Assembly (NCBI RefSeq): GCF_964340395.1
Contig: NC_135569.1
Location: forward strand, 18,593,957-18,657,956
DNA from: Glandiceps talaboti
Taxonomy: Eukaryota > Hemichordata > Enteropneusta > Spengelidae
Length of the DNA stretch: 64,000 nt
Reading direction: 5' to 3'
Shown here: piece by piece, positions 11,851-22,790 of the stretch
Layout of the letters: every line of letters begins with the position of its first letter
Numbering within the stretch: position 1 is the stretch's first letter
Program-made: the position numbers and the translations under genes
The notes under the pieces: model-generated
The model's input: only the letters and a program-made list of their open reading frames with translations
Database searches by the model: none
What the model was told of the DNA's origin: nothing

Positions 11851-13426
11851 AGTCCCCGCGGACGAAGTCCGGAACGGGGACTTATGGATTGGGTTCCGTC
11901 TGTCCGTCCGTGCGTCTGTCCGTCCGTCCGTCCGTCCGTCCGCAGCCGTTTCTTGGAGATGCCTGTACCGATTTTTTTCAAACTTGGTACAGGGGCAACA
12001 TGCTATGGCATACATATGCACGTCAATTTGTTTTATGATACGATCCAATATGGCCGCCTAGCAGCCATTTTGTTTGTGAATTTTCCCTGTCTAAAGCCAT
12101 AACTCAGACATGCTTGAACAAATCTCATTCAGAGTTGGTATTAGGACAGTGTTCTATGGCATATATGTGCATATTCATTGTTGTCATGATACGATCCAAT
12201 ATGGCCGCCTGGCAGCCATTTTGTTTGTGAATTTTCATGTCCAAAGCCATAACTTAGACATGCTTGAACAGATCTCATTCAAAGTTGGTATTAGGACAGT
12301 GTTCTATGACATACATGTGCATATCCATTTTCATTGTGATACGATCCAATATGGCTGCCTGGCAGCCATTTTGTTTGCAAATTTTCCATGTCCAAAGCCA
12401 TAACTCAGACATGCTTGAACAGATCTCATTCAAAGTTGGTATTAGGACAGTGTTCTATGAAATACATGTGCATATCCATTTTCATTGTGATACGATCCAA
12501 TATGGCTGCCTGGCAGCCATTTTGTTTGCAAATTTTCCATGTCCAAAGCCATAACTCAGACATGCTTGAACAGATCTCATTCGAAGTTGGTATTAGGACA
12601 GTGTTCTATGACATACATGTGCATATCCATTTTCGTCATGATACGATCCAATATGGCTGCCTGGCAGCCATTTTGTTTGTGAATTTTCCATGTCCAAAGC
12701 CATAACTCAGACATGCTTGAACAGATCTCATTCAGAGTTGGTATTAGGACAGTGTTCTATGACATACATGTGCATATCCATTTTCATTGTGATACGATCC
12801 AATATGGCTGCCTGGCAGCCATTTTGTTTGCAAATTTTCCATGTCCAAAGCCATAACTCAGACATGCTTGAACAGATCTCATTCAAAGTTGGTATTAGGA
12901 CAGTGTTCTATGACATACATGTGCATATCCATTTTCATTGTGATACGATCCAATATGGCTGCCTGGCAGCCATTTTGTTTGCAAATTTTCCATGTCCAAA
13001 GCCATAACTCAGACATGCTTGAACAGATCTCATTCGAAGTTGGTATTAGGACAGTGTTCTATGACATACATGTGCATATCCATTTTCGTCATGATACGAT
13101 CCAATATGGCTGCCTGGCAGCCATTTTGTTTGTGAATTTTCCATGTCCAAAGCCATAACTCAGACATGCTTGAACAGATCTCATTCAGAGTTGGTATTAG
13201 GACAGTGTTCTATGACATACATTTGCATATCCATTTTCATATTGATATGATCCCCCATACCCGACCAATCCTTTATTGTTGTAGGCATGTTCCATGTCCG
13301 ACAAGCAGACACAACATATCTAAGTCTATTTGATTTAGGTTCACAAGTGTTGTTGCGTGATCAGAGTAGTGCTAATTCCTTAAAACCCAATCATAGCGGG
13401 GACTATGTCACTCTCAATGGCTTGTT
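11851..13426 (+). mobile_element. family 1 Helentron-like element, copy d (best preserved)
   Basis: The 5' hairpin AGTCCCCGCGGACGAAGTCC...CGGGGACT is followed by GGATTGGGTTCC, then (CCGT)n at 11,898-11,942. Eight core units follow, with GCCATAACT at 12,096, 12,246, 12,397, 12,548, 12,699, 12,850, 13,001 and 13,152, so the period is 151. The 5' unit is the most diverged, and the central units show a 453-bp (three-unit) higher-order pattern. The tail ends CATAGCGGGGACTATGTC and the hairpin GTCACTCTCAATGGC plus TTGTT. The uninterrupted inverted-repeat arm at 9,937-9,980 gives the empty site, AATT|CGTTTGCATGG. Confidence 0.85.
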
Positions 13427-13650
13427 CGTTTGCATGGTGGCGTGTTCAGATGTAGAGGAGGCGATCAGGCTAAAAATTGTAAACATGTACTACGAAGGTC
13501 AATTCAAGCTAAATAACGATGGTAAGATAGCAATGCACGATTAGCCGACATCTACATTGGATTTTAATCAGATTGATTTTCAGTAGGCTGCAAAAAAAAT
13601 GTTTCTGGTCAGGAAATGTTGTCTAAAATGGTGCGATGATATGATTTTTT

Positions 13651-13685
13651 AGCACAACTTAACTAAGGTACAGTAGTGCTATAAG
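13651..13685 (+). repeat. family 2 5'-end stub
   Basis: AGCACAACTTAACTAAGG and CAGTAGTGCTATAAG form the family 2 5' hairpin after a T run. The element then stops, and duplicated spectrin intron sequence begins at 13,686. Confidence 0.65.
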
Positions 13686-13954
13686 ATCACCCTATTGAGA
13701 CTAGATGACAGCTTTGTCATGTTATAAAGTTTTACAGTAAAAATTGACTTTGTTCATTGTACTACATGTATACCATTCTGAGCTTACTGAACTACAGTAT
13801 TATTTGTTGTTAGTGAAAACCGTTCCTATTGTAGTAGATGAACAAACATTTTCAGCATTTTGTATGTACATGTATATATAGTATTTCCCAGAATATTAGG
13901 TTTGTAAATATGTTAGCACATTGCTAAATTCTTACTATATTGTTTATGGTACAG

Positions 13955-14095
13955 CAACAAGAAGAACCCATTGGTAATGATGTACTGGTAGGCAAGGAAT
14001 GTGTACTTGCCGTGAACGATTATGTCGAGAAGAGTCCTTGTGAGGCGTCCATGAAGAAAGGTGACGTCCTGAATCTCGTCAATAGTGCTAACAAG
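13955..14095 (+). CDS. SPTAN1-like: alpha-spectrin-like exon: SH3 N-half, displaced copy
   Basis: The 47 codons contain [20 protein letters not shown] followed by [14 protein letters not shown], matching the first two-thirds of the alpha-spectrin SH3 domain ([33 protein letters not shown]). The acceptor is ATGGTACAG, the donor GTAATG, phase 0 at both ends. The ALYDY motif reads AVNDY. Flanking intron from 13,686 to about 14,330 duplicates 26,936 to about 27,540, so this exon stands about 9.6 kb before the exons that should precede it. It lies between two family 2 5' ends (13,651 and 14,183). It is probably not spliced in canonical order; it may be an unused copy. Confidence 0.75.
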
Positions 14096-14271
14096 GTAAT
14101 GTCATTCCTGTACATTTCTTATGTTATGTCATGTATGCTGACTAGTGGGCACTCCATTCCATTTTATCGTTTCATTTTTTTTAGCACAACTGAACTGATA
14201 AGATTCATTAGTGTTATAGGCATTGCTAAGTGTCTCTGTCTGTCTATCTGTCTGTCTCTGTGTATGTCAGT

Positions 14272-14288
14272 CAGTGTGTGGGTGTGGG

Positions 14289-14320
<32 letters not shown>

Positions 14321-14323
14321 TGC

Positions 14324-14368
<45 letters not shown>
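14272..14368. repeat. (GT)n with (GCGT)n interior
   Basis: Simple-sequence run next to the 5' hairpin of family 2 copy b. Poly-VC ORFs across it are artefacts. Confidence 0.95.
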
Positions 14369-14373
<5 letters not shown>

Positions 14374-15597
14374 GAACTTAAGTCAAAAACTGCTGTACTG
14401 ATTGCCATATCTTGTGGGTGCATATTACCTTGCATGTCTAGTTGGGAAATACCTCAATTCAAAATGATTTTATCACCTGTGTGTGATTTGGGTAAAACAA
14501 ATATGGTGATTTGGGTAAAAAATGTGATTTTTGGTCAAAAACCTTAAACTCCAAAAGTAGTGGGCAGATTGGGATTAAATTTGGGTGAATCATTCTTCAG
14601 GGTGTTTATACTAAGAATTTTTCAGCACATGATGGTCCCATGAGTGATATGCAAATTAGAGCTAAAAATGTGTCTTTTTGGTCAAAAATGAATAATTCCA
14701 AAACTACTGAGCAGATTGCACTGAAATGTAATGGGAATGCATCTAGGGATGTATGGATGAAGAAATGTTAAGTATACAATGATTCCATGAGTGATATTCA
14801 AATTAGGTGTACAAATGTTCATTTTTGGTCGTAAACTTATATCTCACAAAGTACTTGGTCAGTGAGACTGAAACTTGGTGAGACGTTTCTGTAAGTGCAG
14901 ATTTTCTTCAAAATATTTTTACACAATTTCCCCAGCAACCATGAACATGCCCTTAGGAACAACCAAATGGCAGTATATTTTGGTCAAATAACAACATCTG
15001 GTAGGCAAGTGAGTAAACATTCAAAAATTGTATGCAAATATCCCTAGCAACCATGACCATGCCCATAGCAACAGCCAAACAGTTGTGTATTTCACAGATA
15101 ACGGATTAATAGACAATTGAATAAACATTCAAACAATGTATGTAAATCTGCTTAGCAACAAGACCATGCCCATAGCAACAGCCAAATAATCATGTATATT
15201 GCAAAATAACAACAGGAATATAAAGACAAATGAATAAACATTCAAAAAATGTATGTAAATCTGCGTAGCAACAAGACTGTGCCCATAACAACAGCCAAGT
15301 AATAACGTATATTGCAAAGATAACAGGAATAGAAAGACAAATGAATAAACATTCAAGAAATGCATGCAAATGTGCCTAGCAACGAGACTACGCCCATAGC
15401 AACAGCCAAATGATCACATATTGCGAAGATAACGGGGATTGATAGACAATTGAATAAATGGGCACACTTTCAAATTTTTTTATGTTAAAGTCGACATCTT
15501 TACTACCTCCAGGTCCTTGTGATGTGCAGGACAGTGCTTGGGCATAAAGGCATAAAAAAATTGTATTGTTCCAAATACATTCAATTTTAAAGTAGGT

Positions 15598-15662
15598 CGT
15601 GGTGGTGGTGGTGGTGGTGGTGGTGGTGGTGGTGGTGGTGGTAGTGATGGTGGTGGTAGTGA
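15598..15662. repeat. (GGT)n trinucleotide repeat
   Basis: About 15 GGT units plus interrupted copies. It creates apparent poly-proline and poly-histidine frames on the minus strand, which are artefacts. Confidence 0.95.
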
Positions 15663-15736
15663 CAACGGCAATGATTTGGTTTTGAATGTAATAGAAAACA
15701 CGGACTGTGATACAAGTATACATATGATGGGAATAT

Positions 15737-17543
15737 CAGGGGTGAACAAATCCACTTGTCCGAAGTCCGGGACCAGTGATTTTTGGGGCGGACCACATAA
15801 ATTTGACCTCGTCTAGACAGGAGATAACACTCAACACACATGTGGCTCATATCATTACTAATACTGGTTTAGGGACACAAGAATTAGGAAGACAACGAAG
15901 AATAATAATTTCAATGTATAATAATTCAAATGTATCAAATGAAACATTTTATTTGCTATCATTCTGTCAGCATTGTTTGTATTATTGTTTTTATTCATAA
16001 AGGAGCTTCAAATGATTTATAGTAGAACCCCTTTCATGAAATGATAGTCTATGAAGTATCTCTTTTAGCACTGTGATATGATATTTGCCAAAGCCTCGAT
16101 AACTGGCAAATTTGATTTTATCTCCACACCGTTACACGGACTCCCTCTAGTCAGGCAATGTATGTGTTCCTAGGTTTTTTTTCCAAAGCCTCGACGACTG
16201 GTGAATTTGATTTTATCTCGACACAGTCACACGGACTCCCTCTAGTCAGGCAATGTATGTGTTCGTAGTTTTTTAGTCCCCGCTGGATGAAGTCCGGACG
16301 GGGACTTATGGATTGGGTACGTCTGTCCGTCCGTCCGTCCGTCCGTCCGTCCATCCGTCCGCAGCCGATTTTTTTCAAACTTGGTACAGGAGCAACATAC
16401 TATGGCATTATACATATGCACGTCAATTTGTTTTATGATACGATCCAATATGGCCTCCTAGCAGCCATTTTGTTTGCGAATTTTCCGTGTCCAAAGCCAT
16501 AACTCAGACATGCGTGAACAGATCTCATTCAAAGTTGCTATAAGGACAGTGTTCTATGACATACATGTGCATATTCATTGTTCTCGTGATGTGATCCAAT
16601 ATGGCTGCCTGGCAGCCATTGTGTTTGCGATTTTTCATGTCCAAAGCCATAACTCAGACAGGCTTGAACAGATTTCATTCAAAGTTGGTATTAGCACAGT
16701 GTTCTATGACATACATGTGCATATCTATTTTCGTCGTGATACAATCTGATATGGTTTGTTTGCGAATTTTCCATGTCCAAAACCATAACTCAGACATGCT
16801 TGAACAGATCTCATTCAAAGTTGGTATTAGCACAGTGTTCTGTGACATACATGTGCATATCCATTTTCGTTGTGATACAATCCGATATGGCTGCCTGGCA
16901 GCCATTTAGTTGGCGCAGTTTTCATGTCCAAAGCCATAACTCAGACATGCTTGAACAGAATAGTGATATCAAAAACAACCATAAGAGGCCAAACAGCATT
17001 AACCAGGTTTTAAAAATGACAACATAAAACTGCCAGTTGCTTAAAACCCAATCATAGCGGGGACTATGTCATTTTCAATGACTTGTTTTTTCGTGAGATT
17101 TTATAGGATCAACTTTGAAGTAGTCAGTTTCTTTGTACACTTGTGATGATTTGCTTGCAATGTCTGGGTTTTCCACACAAGTTTGACAAAACGTAGTACA
17201 ACTTTTGTCGTCTTACTGCAATCATGACTAAAACTGTTTTCCAATGTTCTTGTCACATATTTCTGTCAAATTTCTTATCATTTGTGAAATCCAAGTGAAG
17301 TCGCCATTCAATGTTTTTTGATTCATCGATGCCTCAAAAATAATAATTACAAATATAATAGAATTGTCAATTGACTGAAACCAAGCATGTCAACTTTGTA
17401 TTTATTATTATAAATTGTGTATTGTTCAACTAAAAGTGGTGTAAGTCTGAATATATAGATTCATAGGCAAGATTTAATGTTTCACATTAGCGGGACCAGG
17501 GACCACTAGTTCTTTCAGCAGGACCACTGATTTGTTCACCCCT
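15737..17543. mobile_element. hAT-like element with 8-bp target duplication
   Basis: The left terminus CAGGGGTGAACAAATCCACT is inverted on the right as GTGG..-type sequence reading CCACTGATTTGTTCACCCCT. GGGAATAT occurs on both sides (15,729-15,736 and 17,544-17,551), an exact 8-bp duplication as expected for hAT. Inside are a tandem duplication of about 100 bp (CAAAGCCTCGA at about 16,090 and 16,191) and a nested family 1 element at 16,275-17,087. Related GGACCACTAG/GGACCAGTGA motifs stand near both ends. No intact transposase is seen. Confidence 0.75.
16275..17087 (+). mobile_element. family 1 Helentron-like element, copy e
   Basis: AGTCCCCGCTGGATGAAGTC after TTTT, (CCGT)n at 16,323-16,355, about three to four core units (one shortened), then the tail with AACCAGGTTTTAAAAATGAC, CATAGCGGGGACTATGTC and the hairpin GTCATTTTCAATGAC plus TTGTT. 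Inserted into the hAT-like element. Confidence 0.8.
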
Positions 17544-17829
17544 GGGAATATTGATTAACGTTCAGTTGTCATGGGGAGGGGACGGTCATGTTTTACAAAA
17601 TGGGACAAAGGGGAGGGTCATTTTTAACAAATGGAGAATTTGGGAGGGTCATGTTTTACTTAACTAACCATGTGTGATTTCTCCGGCCCTCCCCCTTCTG
17701 TAAGTACTGAAGGCTCCCTAATGTATATGAACATAGATTAGTAGACAAATAAATAAACATTCAAAAAAAATGTATGCAATATTCAGTCAATTAAACAGTT
17801 GTCCTACAGTGCCATTGGCACTATATTTC

Positions 17830-19099
17830 ATACAATTTTATACATCACACTACCATGACTGCAGGTGGCAATCACCTGAAAATATCCATTGCGGGGACGG
17901 AGTCATCTCCGATGATCGACTGCTTGTTATATCAATATCTCAGATGTTTATCCTATTGAGGAGTCTTGCACCTGTTACATGTTTTCTATTTTTTGTCTTG
18001 GGAGGTCAGCAAAGTCGTAGAAAAAATGTGAAAACCTTTCACACACCCATTGCTCTTTAATGAAGAAGGTGGGAGAATGTGAGATAGGTTTTATAATAAG
18101 CAGACAAACTAACAACAAACTACTATCATGGCAAAATTGGTCAGTCAATCATCAAAGTCTTGGTCCACATTTTTGACTTGCTTTGTGAACTGTACTAAAA
18201 GTGCAAGAATCAGTCATCTAAACCTACAGCTCTCAAGACAAAACATAAAAACATTATTCATTATCATATACCTATGCCCATATCAATCACTCCTTGAGAT
18301 GTTTAACATGAAATATCTGATATGGGATGTTAAACGTCAATGATATTCACATTAAACGTCATGACATTTATGTTAAATGTCATCAGAAAACACATCTCTA
18401 ATTGGACAAACATGTCGATTCTGAACATAAACAACTTAAATAAAATGGAGGCTGATCGTCAGGGATATCACGTATCCCACAGCACTGGAATTTTCAAAAC
18501 AAGGAAATTTTGACAAAATATCCATACCCAAATGATACTATTTATGATCGTAAATTCACAACAACACAGTACATACATTTCGCAATGGTATCATGGGCAC
18601 ACGTATGGCTGTGTGTATTAGCCATCCACTGACACTGTATGCTACCCATACCACACTATCGTACAGCATGCAGTAGTTAAGCTCACGGTCAGCCAACCAT
18701 CTACTTTTATTAACAATATTAAAGCATTTTCTGAAACTTTTAGAGAACTTACTCTAATACCAATATTGTATTTCAAAATGATTATGGAAAGTTACACCGA
18801 AATCTGATGAAAATTAATGATGGTTGAGCAGGGTCAGCGAACTACATGTATGTGTATATGAATGTCACCTGATAAACAGGTCACATGACACATGAAGTGA
18901 ATGGCATAGCAAGTAGTACTCTTATATTTTTCATAATTTCCCTTTGAACTCCTGGGCATAGGCATATGATAAATTGGTTATTTCCCGATATCAACTCTTC
19001 ATCCATTATATCAACGTTTGTGAAGTTTCCGTAACATGATACTCATCTAACAACTTGTGTCACATTATAGAAACTGCACGAAGAGGGGATGTCAGGTAA
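17830..19099. other. AT-rich sequence with no recognised feature
   Basis: Two ORFs of 96 and 71 residues lie here (17,770 and 18,128) but neither resembles a known family or is bounded by convincing splice or start context. Possibly intron. Confidence 0.4.
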
Positions 19100-19700
19100 T
19101 AACCTCATAGTAGTGCTATAGGCATGGCAAAGTGTCTGTCTGTCTGTCTGTCTGTCTGTGTGTAAACAACTTAAAGTCAAAAACCGCTGGACCGATTGCC
19201 ATGATATTTGGTGGGTATATTACCTTGGGTGTCTAGTTGGGAAATTGATCAAATCAAAATGATCCTACTACCGATGTGATTTGGGTAAAAAAACACGATA
19301 TTTGGTCAAAAACCTTAAAACCTTTAATTAAAAAATTACTGGGCAGATTGGCCTGAAATTTAATGGGAACATTCTTAGAGCATTTGAATTAAGAAATGTT
19401 CAGGACCAGATGATCCCATCAGTGATATGCAAATTAGGTCTCAAAATGTGTCTTTTTGGTGAAAAATGTTTAATTCCAAAACTACTGAACAGATTGGACT
19501 GAAATTTGGTTGGAACGTTCTTCAGGGTATTTATATTAAGAAATATTAATGACATGACAATCTAATCAGTGTGTTTTTGGTCAAAAATCTATAAATAATG
19601 CCAAATTTATTGAGTAGATTGGGTTAAAATTTGATGGGAACATTCTTAGTGGTGCTTAGATCAAGAATTGTTCATAACATGTATCAGTGATATGCAAATG
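19100..19700 (+). repeat. family 2 fragment, copy c
   Basis: Begins in the 5' hairpin (ATAGTAGTGCTATAGGCATG), then a TGTC run and the body (GACCGATTGCCATGATATTT) with several imperfect internal repeats of the 'aaactactgggcagattgg' motif. It passes directly into inverted repeat G. At about 19,446-19,475 it gives a second empty-site reference for family 1 copy a. Confidence 0.65.
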
Positions 19701-19925
19701 CTTGACCCCCACACACACTCACTTTAATAATTGTACTTTCATTTTCTGCCCACATGGGCGTATTGATTTCAAAGATAATGAATGAAGTATTAAAATTTCA
19801 ATGTAGACGACCATTAATTACAATAATGACAAATACTCGACTATTTATAAAGACGAAGTGTGAACTGACAACAGGTGAAAAAACTATACATTGATATCTG
19901 CATGTACAGTACATGTGAATTACAC

Positions 19926-20091
19926 CAGTGTTTTATTTAAGGGCGGTAAGTAGGTAAAATCTACCGGGGTTCCCACATCATTTTACCGGGGTTCCCCACC
20001 TAAACTATGATACATTGCATGGGAAGCACTACCAGTTTTACCTCTTTCCCCTTTCTGTTACCGGGGTTCCCAAACCTTAGCAAAAACACTG
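19926..20091. mobile_element. 166-bp hAT-like MITE
   Basis: CAGTGTTTTATTTAAGG at the left and CCTTAGCAAAAACACTG at the right form terminal inverted repeats of about 17 bp (CAGTGTTTT in common). TACAC flanks both sides. Repeat G copy a lacks it at the equivalent place (near 1,290-1,310). The interior has three ACCGGGGTTCCC motifs. Confidence 0.7.
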
Positions 20092-20185
20092 TACACGATG
20101 CTGCAGACTTTCGACTAGCATTCTTCAGCGTCGTCAAAAAAGTATAACAGCCTCATATACCTTTTTTTAAAGTGTTGATGTTGTG

Positions 20186-22790
20186 TATACTCAAAGCAGG
20201 CCTTTGATGAGGAGGAATGTAGGAATATACTTGATAACCCAAATATTCCCCAACTTGACATGGATGCACAGACCCTCTTGGAGTCACCACTATCTCCAGG
20301 AGAAGTATTCAGTACACTGGCACCATGAGGGAGAACAAATCCCCTGGTAACGATGGGTTAACTGTAGAATTCTATAAACATTTCTGGCCATTAGTTAGTA
20401 AATTGGTAATGGACTCTTTTAACACTGCCATTGAGGTACAAAATGTAGGGGAATTCTCAGTCTCACAGAAACAAAGTATAGTTACACTAATTGAAGAACC
20501 GGGTCAGGACAGACAATTGTTGAAGAACTGGAGACCAATAATATCCTTAATTAATGTTGATATGAAGCTGGTGTCGAAATCCCTGTCAAAACGACTTCAA
20601 AAGCTCTTCCCAAACATTGTTAGCTCTTCCCAAAATGCTTTTGTAAAGGGGAGTAACATAGGTGACTATGTAGGGAGGTTAATTGACGAGATTTTTCATT
20701 TTACCAACAAATTTGAGATCCCGGCTATACTCTTGGCAATTGATTTCGAAAAAGAGTTTGATAGTGTAGACTGGGAATTTTTATACAGGGTACTCCGGAG
20801 ATACAATTTTGGCCCTAGATTTATCGGCTGGATAAGGGCAATGTATAATAATATAGAAAGCTGTGTGATGAACAATGGGTATAGCACTGGATATTTTAAA
20901 TTAGGCCGTGGGATCAGACAAGGAGACCCCTTATCGCCAATGTTATTTATACTAGTTCTTGAACCATTGCTAGTCGCCATAAGAACCAACAGAGATATCC
21001 ATGGCATAAAGTGTGCTGATATAGAAATGAAAGAAAGTGCATATGCGGATGATTTGATTGACTTGTTTTTTGACCTGTGAAAAATCCGTTGAGGTGCTAT
21101 TTCAAGTGTTAAAGAAATTCCAGTCGTGCTCTGGTCTGAAGGTTAACACAGAGAAGACGGAAGGGGTGTGGCTTGGCCCATGGAAGGGGAGAGGGGAGTT
21201 AAAGTTTGGGGTACGATGGCCTACCACCCCTGTCAAAATTGTTGGAGTCTATTTCGCGTACAACCAGAGGGAGGTTGAAATATTAAATAGTAGAACAGCA
21301 CTAAATAAAATGAAAAGTGTCATAAACACTTGGAAAACAAGAAAACTTTCCCTTTTTGTGAAAGTTCATTAAAACTTTGGCTGTGTCTCAGTTTTCATAT
21401 ATATTAAATTGTGCTGTGCTCCCAAAAGATGTTCTCCAAAACATAAATAAGTTGATCTTCAACTTCCTCTGGGATGGACGGGACAAAGTTGCAAGGAAAA
21501 CCCTGATAGGGGAGGTGGGCCAAGGTGGACTAAGGTGGACTAGGGGTACCAGACCTGACCATAATGAAAAAACAACAACGTATCCTAATAAAGAAGTTCT
21601 TGAACCCTGACTTCACTCAACCCTGGACAACATTTGTGAAAAAAGCATTAGAGAAAATAGGAGGAAAATTGATCTTCAAATGTAATTACAATATAAACAC
21701 CCTACCTATTATTGGTGGATGTACACCCTTTTGGAAGGAATGTATGGAGTCGTGGGCCAGTGTGACAGAGGACTTCTATGGAGAATTCAATCAAATAATT
21801 TGGAACAACAAACATATAAAGATAGGGGGAATGTCAATTTACTATCCAGAATTTGTTGAACATGGTATAATGAGAATTTCAGATCTGTATATGGAAAATG
21901 GAATTATACCATGGCGTGAGCTGGCACTCTCTGAACTATCCCCCATTTTCAAACTAAAGTGGATAGGCATTTTACATGCGATTCCAGAAAATCTAAAGAA
22001 TATAGATGATTATATAGATGATGTCTGCATGAACATATCAGGTATTGCAACTCCTATAGAGGATAATCACAAAACACAAACTAAAGTCAGAACTCATCGA
22101 CAGAAAATTTACCAAACCAAGCAGTGAAAAGAAACTTGAAAGAGACCTGGGAGTTGGCCTACTGCAATGGCATAAAATGTATTAAACAAATTCTCAAAGT
22201 CACAGTCGATAGCAAATCAAGAGAGTTCCAGTTTAAAATTCTGCATAATATACTGTACACAAACGAGAAACTGTACAAATTAAACCCAGTAAAGTTCCCC
22301 ACAAACCTCTGTAGCTTCTGTCATGCGGTCTCAGAGACCATAGAACACTTATTTTACAACCGTAAACACACTATTGGTATCTGGGAAGCAATAATAACTG
22401 TATGGGGCAAAGCACTTAAGTTAAGGGCTGTTCCTAGCAAAATCTGCCTAATTTTGTCAGACCCAGATGAGACACTTTTACTCAATTTCATAAGCCTTAT
22501 AGTTAGAAAATACATTTACTCCTGTAAAAGAAAGGAATCCCTTCCTGTGTTCAGAGAACTGTACAACCAATTTAAACTACTTTATAAGTATGAACACTTT
22601 ATCGCAAAGAAAAACCACAAACTCATACCTTTTCTAAAGAAATGGACCCCCCTCATTCCATATGTATCATAAATGGTAATGGATTGCAATGTAAACATTG
22701 CTCTTTTGAGAACTGGAATGTAACATGACATGTATATCTTTACAAATAACATCCAATAAAATACCTTAAATTACAAAAAAAAAGGAAAAA
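20186..22790 (+). mobile_element. 5'-truncated L1-like LINE with target duplication
   Basis: The 2.6-kb insert ends in an A-rich tail (22,773-22,793). AAAGTGTTGATGTTGTG (20,169-20,185) and AAAGTGTTGACGTTGTG (22,791-22,807) flank it, a 17-bp target duplication with one difference. The other copy of repeat G is uninterrupted here. No endonuclease domain is present, as expected for 5' truncation during target-primed reverse transcription. Confidence 0.85.
20196..22672 (+). pseudogene. L1/Tx1-type reverse transcriptase, broken ORF2
   Basis: The frame starts with FDEEECRNILDNPNIPQLD at the truncated 5' end and shifts near 20,326. The main open piece (20,325-21,080) then has KSPGNDGLTVEFYKHFW, LLKNWRPI, AIDFEKEFDSVDW, GIRQGDPLSPMLF and the catalytic YADDL. 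Further frame changes occur near 21,065, 21,375 and 21,570. Later pieces include LNTEKTE-like GLKVNTEKTEGVW, FNFLWDG and, in 22,124-22,672, a zinc-binding CSFC...EHLF motif (zf-RVT) near the C terminus. Its job would be to copy LINE RNA into DNA at a nicked target, but at least four frameshifts make it inactive. The assignment to the L1/Tx1 side of non-LTR elements is by motif recognition. Confidence 0.85.

Larger units (their letters stand above)
9867..13516. mobile_element. DNA transposon with about 215-bp terminal inverted repeats, split by a family 1 element
   Basis: The left arm (9867-10,083) begins TAGCTTGAATTGACCTTCG. Its inverted copy is found in two pieces, 11,715-11,850 and 13,427-13,516, separated by a 1,576-bp family 1 insertion. 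Without it the element is about 2.07 kb. Its interior (about 10,850-11,480) is homologous to the interior of the Harbinger-like element at 52.9-53.5 kb, for example around CAGTACAGTAACATTCCTAAATG. No transposase frame is recognisable and no clear target duplication was seen. Motifs on the left arm (CCAATCAGGTTGCGTCTTAC) recur inverted on the right. Confidence 0.65.
14183..17829 (+). repeat. family 2 Helentron-like element, copy b, interrupted
   Basis: Starts AGCACAACTGAACTGATAAG after a T run, then a (GT)/(GC)n run (14,272-14,368), the family body (GCCATATCTTGTGGGTGCAT onward) and tandem core units to about 15,465 (ATTCAAA at 15,019, 15,126, 15,240). The 3' end is picked up at about 17,740-17,829, with CAGTTGTCCT (17,797) and the hairpin TGCCATTGGCA. 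Between these lie unassigned sequence and a hAT-like element at 15,737-17,543. The assignment of the two ends to one element is inferred. Confidence 0.6.

Noticed and set aside
15388-15850. Poly-proline, poly-histidine and poly-threonine frames
   Set aside because: Artefact of a GGT trinucleotide run.
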